Assembly: GCA_022360105.1 (NCBI GenBank)
Contig: JAKSDL010000078.1
Span: 1-14,867, forward strand
Direction of reading: 5' to 3'
Length of the DNA stretch: 14,867 nucleotides
Source: Pseudomonadota bacterium
GTDB taxonomy: Bacteria; SAR324; XYD2-FULL-50-16; JAHJRI01
Shown: positions 6,165-13,385 of the stretch, one piece after another
Numbering within the stretch: position 1 is the stretch's first letter
Layout: every line of letters begins with the position of its first letter
Notes under the pieces: model-generated
What the model was told of the DNA's origin: nothing
Seen by the model: only the letters and a program-made list of their open reading frames with translations
Database searches by the model: none
Program-made: the position numbers and the translations under genes

Positions 6165-7547
6165 ATGACATCAGGTTTTAACGATACGATCGCCGGAATA
6201 GCGACAGCACCCGGAGAGGCGGGCATTAGTGTCATTCGCATCAGCGGGGACTCTGCTTTGGGCCTGGCTGCCCAAATATTTAAGCCAAAAACAGTGTCTT
6301 CATTTGAACAGGTCAAAGACAGGACCATGACCTACGGCTGGATAGAATCAAAAGACAAAACGTTTGATGAAGTTCTGCTTTGTACCATGAAAAAGCCGCA
6401 TTCGTTTACGGTTGAGGATGTGGTGGAAATCCACTGCCATGGCGGCAGTTTTATTACCAACACCATATTAAAGCTGATTCTGGATTTAGGAGCGCGACTG
6501 GCTGCACCCGGAGAGTTTACCCAACGAGCGTTTTTAAACGGTAGAATTGATCTTACACAGGCGGAAGCAACCAATGATATGATCAAAGCCCAAAGCCAGC
6601 TGGGTTTGAACATGGTTGTTAACCAGTTAAAGGGCAAGCTGTACGAAAAGATTGAAAAGATCAAAGAGCAGGTTTCGTGGGTATTATCTTTGGTAAATGC
6701 CGGCATAGACTTTCCGGAGGAAGACACTGTATTTGCCTACACCCAGGAGATCCGGGAGAAAATGAATGACGCCAAGCAGGAATTACAACGGCTGATTCTC
6801 TCAGCGGAGACAGGGATTAAAATACGAGAAGGTTATAAGATTGTCTTGGCAGGTAAACCAAATGTAGGAAAATCCAGGATTTTAAACGGACTTCTGGAAG
6901 AGTCTCGCTCGATAGTAAATCAGACTCCCGGTACAACAAGAGACACCATTGAAGAATCCTGTTCGATCCATGGAATACCGGCTTCGCTGATAGATACAGC
7001 CGGTATTCATGAAACAGCGGATGAAATCGAAAAGGAAGGCATTCAAAGGGCATTCTTTGCTATTCAGAAGGCTGATTTGATATTGTGGGTAATCGACGTC
7101 AGCAACCCGTCGTTCAGCATAAAACTTGCGGAATATGTTGATATTTCGAATATACCGATCCTGATTGTTCTGAACAAAAAGGACTTGTTGCCAAATCAGA
7201 CGATATCCTTGCCTGATGAATGGCGGGATAATGATAATATAGAAATGTCAGCCCTTGAGGAAAACGACATTGAGCGATTGAGAAAGAAAATCTATGACTT
7301 CATTTCCGGCAGCAAAGGTAGGTGGATGGAAGATACCATGCTCACTAACCTCAGGCAAAAGCTGGCCGCAGAGAATGCCCTCACAACCCTTCAACATGCC
7401 ACAAATTCTTTGGAAGCCGGTGTGGGAGAGGAATTATTTGCCGTGGATCTTACCCAGACCTTGACAGCCCTTGGAGAAATAGTGGGAGAAACCACTCCGG
7501 ATGACATGTTGAATCAGATTTTTTCAGAGTTTTGTATTGGAAAATAA
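6165..7547 (+). CDS. mnmE: tRNA uridine-5-carboxymethylaminomethyl modification GTPase MnmE
   Basis: MnmE (TrmE), with MnmG, modifies the wobble uridine (position 34) of certain tRNAs using a methylene-folate unit and GTP hydrolysis. The 460-residue length matches the family. The N-terminal folate-binding domain starts with DTIAGIATAPGEAGISVIR and includes the conserved APGEFTQRAFLNGRIDLTQAEA block (split here as APGEFTQRAF, then LNGRIDLTQAEA, residues 114-135). The G domain shows GKPNVGKS (230-237), TPGTTRD (254-260), DTAG (277-280), NKKD (337-340) and SAL (362-364). The C-terminus ends in the catalytic CIGK (457-460). Slight departures are GKSR in place of the common GKSS, and GIHET in place of GIRET. 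The ATG at 6165 has a weak ribosome site but fits the family N-terminus. The flgN-like gene follows after 27 bases. Confidence 0.97.
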   Translation: MTSGFNDTIAGIATAPGEAGISVIRISGDSALGLAAQIFKPKTVSSFEQVKDRTMTYGWIESKDKTFDEVLLCTMKKPHSFTVEDVVEIHCHGGSFITNTILKLILDLGARLAAPGEFTQRAFLNGRIDLTQAEATNDMIKAQSQLGLNMVVNQLKGKLYEKIEKIKEQVSWVLSLVNAGIDFPEEDTVFAYTQEIREKMNDAKQELQRLILSAETGIKIREGYKIVLAGKPNVGKSRILNGLLEESRSIVNQTPGTTRDTIEESCSIHGIPASLIDTAGIHETADEIEKEGIQRAFFAIQKADLILWVIDVSNPSFSIKLAEYVDISNIPILIVLNKKDLLPNQTISLPDEWRDNDNIEMSALEENDIERLRKKIYDFISGSKGRWMEDTMLTNLRQKLAAENALTTLQHATNSLEAGVGEELFAVDLTQTLTALGEIVGETTPDDMLNQIFSEFCIGK

Positions 7548-7574
7548 TGGCTTAAATGCTTGTGAATAAATAAT

Positions 7575-8015
7575 ATGAAAGATACTTTGCTAAGAGAGCT
7601 AGTTAAGAAGAAAAAGTCTTTGTTGGACGATCTCCTTGTGCTTTCAATTCGTTCCGTTTGCGATATCGAGCAGGAAGAAGTCGATGTTATGCGACGTTCG
7701 GATCTACTAACCATGCTTGAAGTTAACGATCAGGCAATATCGACCCGGGAAAAGCAAACTGGAATCAAAGCGACAGGTCAGGAGAAGGAATTACTGACCG
7801 ACATCGGCATCTTGCTAAACTCCATTAAGGAAAACAACCAGGCTGCATTGCTTAAATTGGAGGTCGCAGAGAAAACGTATGAAAAAGAGCGGTCCCGACT
7901 GGGAATGGGGAAAAAACTGTCAAGATATGTCGCGCAAAACAATACCATTCATCACTATCGAAAAAAAAGTCCATTGCATAAGGCAGCGCCAAAAAGACTT
8001 AAAGGACAGCTTTGA
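7575..8015 (+). CDS. FlgN-like flagellar export chaperone (tentative)
   Basis: A 146-residue, largely helical, charged protein with no signal peptide. Its layout fits FlgN, the cytoplasmic chaperone that escorts hook-filament junction proteins FlgK and FlgL: an N-terminal helix (LLRELVKKKKSLLDDLLVLS), then a central helix with an LLTDIGILLNSIKENNQAALLKLE segment (about 74-97) resembling the conserved N-N-LL region of FlgN. The C-terminal tail (about 120-146) is strongly basic and rich in Lys, Arg and His. The support is context (next to FlaG) plus overall pattern, so I withhold a gene symbol. It sits 27 bases after mnmE and 15 before the flaG-like gene, consistent with one transcript. The ribosome site before 7575 is poor. 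Confidence 0.55.
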   Translation: MKDTLLRELVKKKKSLLDDLLVLSIRSVCDIEQEEVDVMRRSDLLTMLEVNDQAISTREKQTGIKATGQEKELLTDIGILLNSIKENNQAALLKLEVAEKTYEKERSRLGMGKKLSRYVAQNNTIHHYRKKSPLHKAAPKRLKGQL

Positions 8016-8018
8016 TTC

Positions 8019-8025
8019 AAGGAGG
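8019..8025 (+). promoter_or_regulatory. Strong ribosome binding site of the flaG-like gene
   Basis: AAGGAGG (8019-8025) is a full Shine-Dalgarno match, five bases before the ATG at 8031. It fixes that start and is the strongest ribosome site in this run, implying higher translation of FlaG than of its neighbours. Confidence 0.8.
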
Positions 8026-8030
8026 TTAAG

Positions 8031-8408
8031 ATGAAAACTGAAAATGTTCCAATGAACAAAAACATATCCTATGACATAAAAGATAAGGGTAAGGCTGAAC
8101 CAAAAGAGGATGAGACCCGACACCTTGAAAAAGCGAAGGAAGCCAGGACCGACTTACGGCCAACCAAACGCATTGAGTTGGAAAAATCTGCAATCAATAA
8201 CCCTGAAGCCGTTCAGAAACTCATCGGAGAAAACATTCAATGGCGTGAAATGAAATTCTATCAACGCCAGGAAGGCGGCCAATACTACGTTGATATTGTA
8301 GACAAGGCGACTGGAAACGTAATCAGAACCATACCTGACACCAAGTTTGGTGAAGTCGTGGAAAAATACCGACAGCTTTCAGGCTTAAAGATAAACATCA
8401 ATGGATAA
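8031..8408 (+). CDS. flaG: FlaG family protein
   Basis: A 125-residue member of the FlaG family, small proteins encoded near flagellin or filament-cap genes that affect filament length in some bacteria; the biochemical role is not settled. The hydrophilic N-terminal half (1-65) is variable. The C-terminal half carries the family pattern: an amphipathic strand (EMKFYQRQEGGQYYVDIVD, 73-91), then DKATGNVIRTIPDTKF (91-106), equivalent to the conserved D-x-T-G-E-V-I-R-x-I-P core, and a final helix ending GLKINING. It is probably secreted or cytoplasmic, with no signal peptide. Its stop codon overlaps the next gene by 8 bases (ATGGATAA), so the two are translationally coupled. Confidence 0.85.
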   Translation: MKTENVPMNKNISYDIKDKGKAEPKEDETRHLEKAKEARTDLRPTKRIELEKSAINNPEAVQKLIGENIQWREMKFYQRQEGGQYYVDIVDKATGNVIRTIPDTKFGEVVEKYRQLSGLKINING

Positions 8409-8733
8409 ACTGCCTAAAGAATCATATAGAATTGGAAAAATTCTGAAGAAGCTGACCGGTATTAAATTCATAAAATCCAAGCAGACATCTGACATATCCC
8501 AAAACGGTGCAAACCAAGCTGCCGCATACCGGCAGAAGAAAAAAACCTCGCAGCATAAGAACAAACCAGAAGCGATGCGTCCGTTACCTGCCCATGAAGA
8601 CAAGTTCGTCCGCTATCAAAAAGAGTTGGAAGCAAGTAAATTGTTGGGAGGAAAATCCAAACCCAGCTCTCCCGGTCGAATCCCGAAACTCACAACCGGA
8701 AGAAAAGAGATTATGTCAATTTCTGAAGAGTAG
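8401..8733 (+). CDS. Small basic protein coupled to flaG, function unknown
   Basis: A 110-residue, very basic, low-complexity protein rich in Lys, Gln, Ser and Asn, with no signal peptide, membrane segment or recognisable domain. It begins MDKLPKESYRIGKILKKLTG. Its ATG lies inside the end of the flaG-like gene (8-base overlap) with no ribosome site of its own, so translation is likely coupled to FlaG. It converges on cheZ with only 10 bases between stop codons, and no hairpin terminator is visible there. Because it is the last gene of a flagellar run it may have a filament-related role, but that is inference. It may be largely disordered. Confidence 0.6.
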   Translation: MDKLPKESYRIGKILKKLTGIKFIKSKQTSDISQNGANQAAAYRQKKKTSQHKNKPEAMRPLPAHEDKFVRYQKELEASKLLGGKSKPSSPGRIPKLTTGRKEIMSISEE

Positions 8734-8743
8734 ATGAGATCTG

Positions 8744-9982
8744 TTAAAAACCGAATTCAGCCAGTACTTTATCGACATCATCCTGTTTGGCAATCTCCTT
8801 TCTGGCCTCTTTATTATCTTGGGGACCATACAAAACAATGCCATCGTTGGTTTCCTTGCCAACGAGAGGAGATAATTCCTGGGGAGAGCCTACTTCTGGG
8901 AACGTTCCAACTGTTCGACCGCTGTATTTTTGAAGGATCTGTAAGAGGTTAAATTCCAATTGCTCGATAAAATCGATGATCTTTTTCAACGTCTGACCAG
9001 TAATATCCTGAAATGACTGGGCAGCAATGATATCAAACAGAATGCCTTCATCATCTTTCAGCATGCGGTCTCTTTTTTCGAGACTCATGATCAGTTCATC
9101 CTCGACCGTTCCGATCACCTCATCAAGTTCTGCAGACGATTCCGGATGGGATTCTTTCACCGACTTCAACTGACTGATAATTTTGCCACATTTATTTATC
9201 AGTTCTTTGTTAGTTTCAATTTTTTTGTTGTTCTTTTCAATCAGGGATTCCGCATTATCCAACGTTGAATTAGCAGACTCCTCCATGCGCTTGATGACAA
9301 GGTTGAGCTTATCGATGGCATCCGGCATTTCATCAACCAGATTAGGCTCCATCTCTTCAACTTTCACGTGAGAGCTGAAGTCCTGCAGTGAATTATGAAT
9401 GTCTCTTACCATGCGACCGATATCATTGATGACAAAATAGCTTTCCTTATTGGCAGTGAGGTGATGCATATGGTTAATATGATTATCCATATCATCAAAA
9501 TCCCTCCGTACGATCGATTTGAAAAAACTGGCAATGGTTTTTAGTAAGAGACGAATTTTATCGACGTTGTGGGGGGGCAGCAGGCGAACCAGGTAGTACA
9601 CCTTTTCCTCAACTTCTCTCAGGTCTTCTTCAACTTTCTGGATAGTTTTGGAGACATCCAGAAATCCATCGTTGAGAGAAAAAAAATCGTCATTCAGATT
9701 ATCGGGGATAAGAAATGTTAACTTATCCCCTTTGAATTTCTCTAAAGTGAATCTGAGATAGGTGCCCAGAATCTCCATCGCCTTGACATTCACGCTGCCG
9801 AACTCAAGTTGATTGATCCTACTCTGAATTATTTTTCTTATATCCTTGGGATCGAGAGTCTTGTTGCCAGACACCAGATTGATTAATTCATCGTAGTCTT
9901 TTATTGCATGATACAGTTGAACAAAACTTTCCAGAAACTCTGAACGTGAGATTGTAACCTTGTTACTCGGTAACGCTTCCAT
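8744..9982 (-). CDS. cheZ: CheZ-type CheY-P phosphatase with long N-terminal extension
   Basis: CheZ dephosphorylates CheY-P and so ends the switch signal at the flagellar motor. The last about 230 of 412 residues match CheZ: a start resembling INDIGRMVRDIHNSL (185-199), EMPDAIDKLNLVIKRMEESAN (split: EMPDAIDKLN, 218-227; ESAN, 235-238), a long four-helix-bundle hairpin (about 227-350), and the signature AQSFQDITGQ (321-330), matching AQDFQDLTGQ around the catalytic Gln of E. coli CheZ. The C-terminal QDDVDKVLAEFGF (400-412) matches the CheY-docking peptide. Residues 1 to about 180 are additional helical sequence absent from the roughly 214-residue E. coli protein, and I do not recognise them. 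It follows the secreted-protein gene by 19 bases on the same strand; the ribosome site is weak. Confidence 0.9.
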   Translation of the reverse strand: MEALPSNKVTISRSEFLESFVQLYHAIKDYDELINLVSGNKTLDPKDIRKIIQSRINQLEFGSVNVKAMEILGTYLRFTLEKFKGDKLTFLIPDNLNDDFFSLNDGFLDVSKTIQKVEEDLREVEEKVYYLVRLLPPHNVDKIRLLLKTIASFFKSIVRRDFDDMDNHINHMHHLTANKESYFVINDIGRMVRDIHNSLQDFSSHVKVEEMEPNLVDEMPDAIDKLNLVIKRMEESANSTLDNAESLIEKNNKKIETNKELINKCGKIISQLKSVKESHPESSAELDEVIGTVEDELIMSLEKRDRMLKDDEGILFDIIAAQSFQDITGQTLKKIIDFIEQLEFNLLQILQKYSGRTVGTFPEVGSPQELSPLVGKETNDGIVLYGPQDNKEARKEIAKQDDVDKVLAEFGF

Positions 9983-10001
9983 TATTTTTTTGGGGATACG
10001 A

Positions 10002-11498
10002 TTATTGAATCGAATTAAGTTTTTCTCTCATTAATTCAATATTCTTAATTACCTGTTGATTTCTGGAATAAGATTCAGCCTGATCCAGCATACTGATCAA
10101 TTCGTTGGCTTCTGATCCACCGACCTGTTCTGTAGCAAGTCTGTCTTTGACGTAGTCCAATGAAATAACAATCACATTGTTGCGCAGTTTGTTGCGCTGC
10201 ATTAAAGCCGCATACAGTTGAGAATCCTCACCTGCCATCAAGGCAGCCTTCTCAAATAACTTTATACTGTTCACCAGCTTTAATATTCTAGGTACAGGCT
10301 CTTTTATTCCTTGTGATTCCTTATAAAGTTCAGTGGCGGCAATATATGCTCTGCTGTAGTCTGAATCTTTTTGAATGACTTTCTCAATTTTGATTTCCTT
10401 AACGGAACTTTGCTCAGCCTCCTTTCTATGTTTAGCTTCCAATAGCATACCACGGCTCAACACACTTTGGTCAACCAAATTGAAAAAGTTAACAAAAACC
10501 GTGTTTTCTCCGTTTTTATACACCAAAGGTGGTATATCCATTACAGATGGATTTAAGGATGATCTCAGCACTAGCCTTTTTGGGTACTTGGGATCTTTAA
10601 TTACATGAATGTTGTATAGGTACTCCAGATTTTTGATGGGCTTAACTTCAAATCTTTCTTCGCTGTTGGGAACAGTGAAGTCGATATAGAATTCCCTACG
10701 GTGTTTACGGGTTCTACGATCAACCGTATCTTTTTCATAGATAATGTAAGGAAAATGTTCCCCTAAAAGATCAACCGATTGATTGAAATGTATTTCGATT
10801 CCAAATTGGGAAACACCATTTACTGATGGTCCCTTTGATCGAGGTAAAATCCGTGTGATGTGATACGCTTTTTCAAACGTTGTATCCTTGAAATTGTTTT
10901 CGTAAATTAAAGATTTACTTTGTTGCGCCTTGTATGCATCTTCGTAAGTCAGAAGTTCTCTATTGCCGTTATAAAGATCCAATATATAGCGATATTTACT
11001 TCCGGTATTATCTCTTCCAAAGGCTGTTTCGTCCGGGGAAATCAAGCTGAAACTTTTTATTCTGAATCGAAATTGTTTGCCATATAACGGATCACCTACT
11101 TTGAAGTCTTTGACAAATACATTTGCCTGCAAAGCCAGCTTATGAAATAGGTTTTTATCCAGGATTTTAAATGTAGAGTCAGCCGGATCAGGAAAAAGCA
11201 ACGCCTTATTTCCACTTAATCTAAGGCGGTCTTCCCTGGCCCATTTATAGATTTGATCAATGAACCATTTCTTCGAGCTGCCATCACTTAAAATAACCGA
11301 AATATAATAATTGTTTATATCCTCGTTTTGGACATAGGTAGACGTAATGGTATAGCGGCCAAAAGAGCCCTCATCCAGTACTCTGGCTAGTCTTAAAGCA
11401 GTTTCCTTATCGGTGTATTTGGGCACGGCAGCCAAATTACCGACTATCAATATTACCAGTCCAAGAATTAATAATAGTTTGATACGTGTTGATTTCAT
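10002..11498 (-). CDS. Secreted or periplasmic protein of unknown function
   Basis: A 498-residue protein with a clear signal peptide (hydrophobic residues about 7-23, cleavage probably after LAA at 22-24). The mature N-terminal and central parts (about 30-350) look beta-rich; residues about 225-275, containing IEIHFNQSVDLLGEHFPYII, may be an AMIN-like or other carbohydrate-binding-type fold, but I would not name it. The C-terminal part (about 365-498) is helical and resembles a TPR-like or coiled region. I recognise no family. It lies 78 bases after the AMIN/LytR_C-like gene and 19 before cheZ, all on the same strand. The start is supported by the signal sequence; the ribosome site (GGGA) is modest. 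Confidence 0.75.
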   Translation of the reverse strand: MKSTRIKLLLILGLVILIVGNLAAVPKYTDKETALRLARVLDEGSFGRYTITSTYVQNEDINNYYISVILSDGSSKKWFIDQIYKWAREDRLRLSGNKALLFPDPADSTFKILDKNLFHKLALQANVFVKDFKVGDPLYGKQFRFRIKSFSLISPDETAFGRDNTGSKYRYILDLYNGNRELLTYEDAYKAQQSKSLIYENNFKDTTFEKAYHITRILPRSKGPSVNGVSQFGIEIHFNQSVDLLGEHFPYIIYEKDTVDRRTRKHRREFYIDFTVPNSEERFEVKPIKNLEYLYNIHVIKDPKYPKRLVLRSSLNPSVMDIPPLVYKNGENTVFVNFFNLVDQSVLSRGMLLEAKHRKEAEQSSVKEIKIEKVIQKDSDYSRAYIAATELYKESQGIKEPVPRILKLVNSIKLFEKAALMAGEDSQLYAALMQRNKLRNNVIVISLDYVKDRLATEQVGGSEANELISMLDQAESYSRNQQVIKNIELMREKLNSIQ

Positions 11499-11576
11499 CG
11501 CGAGTCCCGAAAGATATGGTTTCGATTCAATTCGATTGTGATCCCGGAAAACAATAAACAGTTTGCTGATAGATGC

Positions 11577-12500
11577 TTATTTATAGTCCTTGCCAAGGTA
11601 GATCTCGATATCTACTCCCTGCCGCTCTTCCTGGTCCGGCAGTGGAACAACTCTTTGGTCACCCTTAATCAGTTTGGCTAAAAATAAAGCTGGTTTTAGA
11701 TAATTATTTCGAAAATAAATAGTGGAAATTTTATGATTTTTATCTCGTGCATTTGAGATGTTTACAATCTCCATTTTCATTCCCAAAGATTCTTCAATAT
11801 GTTCTTTTTTTAATTTACCTAAATATACTGATAGCCCGTAAGCTCTTTTGGAATAGCCACTGGCATTAAAAATGGAAATCTGCATGATACTGGGTTTGCG
11901 ATATCTTTGAAGTATCGCCTCGACAGATTCTTTTGCCGTAGCCTGGGCCAATCGTTTTTGTTTTTGAATTGCCGCCCTGAGTTTGGCAGCTTCTTCTCTC
12001 TCCCTGGCCAATGTCTGAGCCGTCACTGCCTTTGTAACCTTGCCCTTCAACAAGATTTTAACTTCACTGGATGAAATAGGAAGTGCCAATTCGGGATTCA
12101 GGTTTTCGTTACCTTCCACATCGACCGTTAAGACAAACATGCCTTCCCTGCCGATATCTTTCGAGATACTATTGCTTATTGTAATATTTTTGACCGGATC
12201 AGTTGCTTTGAAGCGCCTCGTCACAGGCTTCATGTCTTTGGCGTCCCAAAGAGAATTCAGAAAAGCTATCGTAAATTGATTTGATCCTTCAGTCCTGCTT
12301 ATGGCAACATCTGCACGACCTAATGTTTTTATGGTACCTTTAAATACCAGTGCCAGTTTTCCATCCGCGGTGGTTATGGAAACATCGCTCAGCGAATTTT
12401 GATCCAACAGTGCAACCTGGGAAAATAATGTCGAAACCAAGCAAAAATTTACAAAAAATGCGGCAAGTAATAAGGATCTAAAAGCCTTGCACTTTTTCAT
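11577..12500 (-). CDS. Secreted protein with AMIN-like N-terminus and LytR_C-type C-terminal domain
   Basis: A 307-residue exported protein. A signal peptide covers about 1-27 (basic MKKCKAFR, hydrophobic core, cleavage near LFSQ). Residues about 33-155 form a beta-rich AMIN-like domain (for example VSITTADGKLALVFKGTI), a type that targets envelope proteins to peptidoglycan or septa. A charged helical linker (about 160-200) follows. Residues about 205-307 resemble the LytR cell-envelope-related attenuator C-terminal domain: ISIFNASGYSKRA (208-220), IYFRNNYLKPALFLAKLI (261-278) and the ending IEIYLGKDYK. It is the first gene of the run leading to cheZ, with a GGAGCAG ribosome site before the ATG at 12500. 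Peptidoglycan-related activity is inferred from the domain types. The LytR_C call is firmer than the AMIN call. Confidence 0.75.
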   Translation of the reverse strand: MKKCKAFRSLLLAAFFVNFCLVSTLFSQVALLDQNSLSDVSITTADGKLALVFKGTIKTLGRADVAISRTEGSNQFTIAFLNSLWDAKDMKPVTRRFKATDPVKNITISNSISKDIGREGMFVLTVDVEGNENLNPELALPISSSEVKILLKGKVTKAVTAQTLAREREEAAKLRAAIQKQKRLAQATAKESVEAILQRYRKPSIMQISIFNASGYSKRAYGLSVYLGKLKKEHIEESLGMKMEIVNISNARDKNHKISTIYFRNNYLKPALFLAKLIKGDQRVVPLPDQEERQGVDIEIYLGKDYK

Positions 12501-12880
12501 TTTACTGCTCCAATGGATTATTATTATGGTAATTCACAATTTCCTTTTGTTTTCATGCCCGAGCATCATGCATAAAAAAGACCATAATGATGACAGCTTT
12601 GTCCTGAAAACACCATTTTGATGCTGTTCTTATCGATAACGTAGCAGTTAAGGCTTGATCTTAGCAACAATATTATTATGACTGTCCTCTAAATATCATA
12701 CTGATAACTATCTGTAATTAAAATAATTTTTAAGCTGTATCGAGCACTGAATCAGGCATTTTTGAGTTCCGGCAACATCATATTCATAATGCATGAATAA
12801 TATTTTCAGTTAAAATAAATATCATCATTACCTGAAGACAATATTTGAATTTGACTAAAACGACTCAGCCTAAACATCAA

Positions 12881-13020
12881 AAATAAATTATACGCAAATC
12901 AATTGACTTCAATCGACCAGGCAAATTTATTTGTGAGGAGTAATTTATTTGCATTAGCAACATCAAATCCTGAAATCTTTTCTGTGAAGGGTTGTGAAAA
13001 AGCCGCCCCCAATTTATTTG
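12881..13020. repeat. Repeated AATTTATTTG motif with an inverted copy
   Basis: AATTTATTTG occurs at 12924-12933, 12942-12951 and 13011-13020. The reverse complement of its first nine bases, AAATAAATT, is at 12881-12889. The first two direct copies are spaced 18 bases apart. AT-rich background makes short repeats likely by chance, so functional status is uncertain. Confidence 0.45.
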
Positions 13021-13299
13021 ATACTCAGGGAATATGGCCAACATGTTAGGTTTATTGGCAACGGCGACAATGAACTGATAAAAACATACAATCCTTTGAT
13101 ATTTATGGATTTTATCATTACATCATATCACATTCTCCATGCTCGTCAGAGTCGAAAAGCAGATAGTCTTTGCATTTCAAGTTGATTTATTTTACGATTT
13201 GAGGAAACATTGTCTTAAAACTTCAGAAGTATAACACGTTTTATGAATTGTTTTATTCTCGATTCACGACCTAAGTCGGATTCAAAAAATAACACCTCG

Positions 13300-13328
13300 T
13301 TGCCTGTTCAAACGATTTCAAGTATTTT
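13300..13328 (+). promoter_or_regulatory. Candidate sigma70-type promoter of the zinc-ribbon gene
   Basis: TTGCCT (13300-13305) and TATTTT (13323-13328) are separated by 17 bases on the plus strand. Start of transcription would be near 13335, about 50 bases before the ATG at 13386. Both hexamers match consensus at four positions or more. Confidence 0.35.
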
Positions 13329-13385
13329 AGCTTGGAGATCAGAAAGCATATCCAGTAAAACACACATTTGAAAAATAGGGAATCG

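Larger units (their letters stand above)
12501..13367. other. Large AT-rich intergenic region
   Basis: This gap of about 870 bases lies between divergent genes. I see no RNA gene and no convincing CDS; the only open frame of note (GTG at 12994) looks non-coding. It holds a TATTCAT/ATGAATA dyad with a 5-base loop (12781-12799), three copies of AATTTATTTG and an inverted near-copy (12881-13020), and a candidate promoter at 13300-13328. A partial match to a sigma28-type -10 (ATCGATAA on the minus strand near 12630) lacks a proper -35. Its length and AT content are much higher than elsewhere in the window. Confidence 0.6.

Noticed and set aside
6332..7053. Minus-strand frames inside mnmE
   Set aside because: mnmE is certain from its G-domain motifs and CIGK end; the antisense frames are shadows.
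12610..12640. Sigma28-type flagellar promoter on the minus strand upstream of the AMIN/LytR_C-like gene
   Set aside because: Only a partial -10 (ATCGATAA) is present. The sequence at the required spacing does not match the TAAAGTTT-type -35, and the distance to the start codon exceeds 100 bases.
12994..13185. 63-codon GTG-start frame in the large intergenic gap
   Set aside because: It has a weak GAAGG ribosome site, no recognisable motif and an odd composition (a Pro run, then mixed residues), and it stands alone in AT-rich sequence. Chance openness is the simpler reading.
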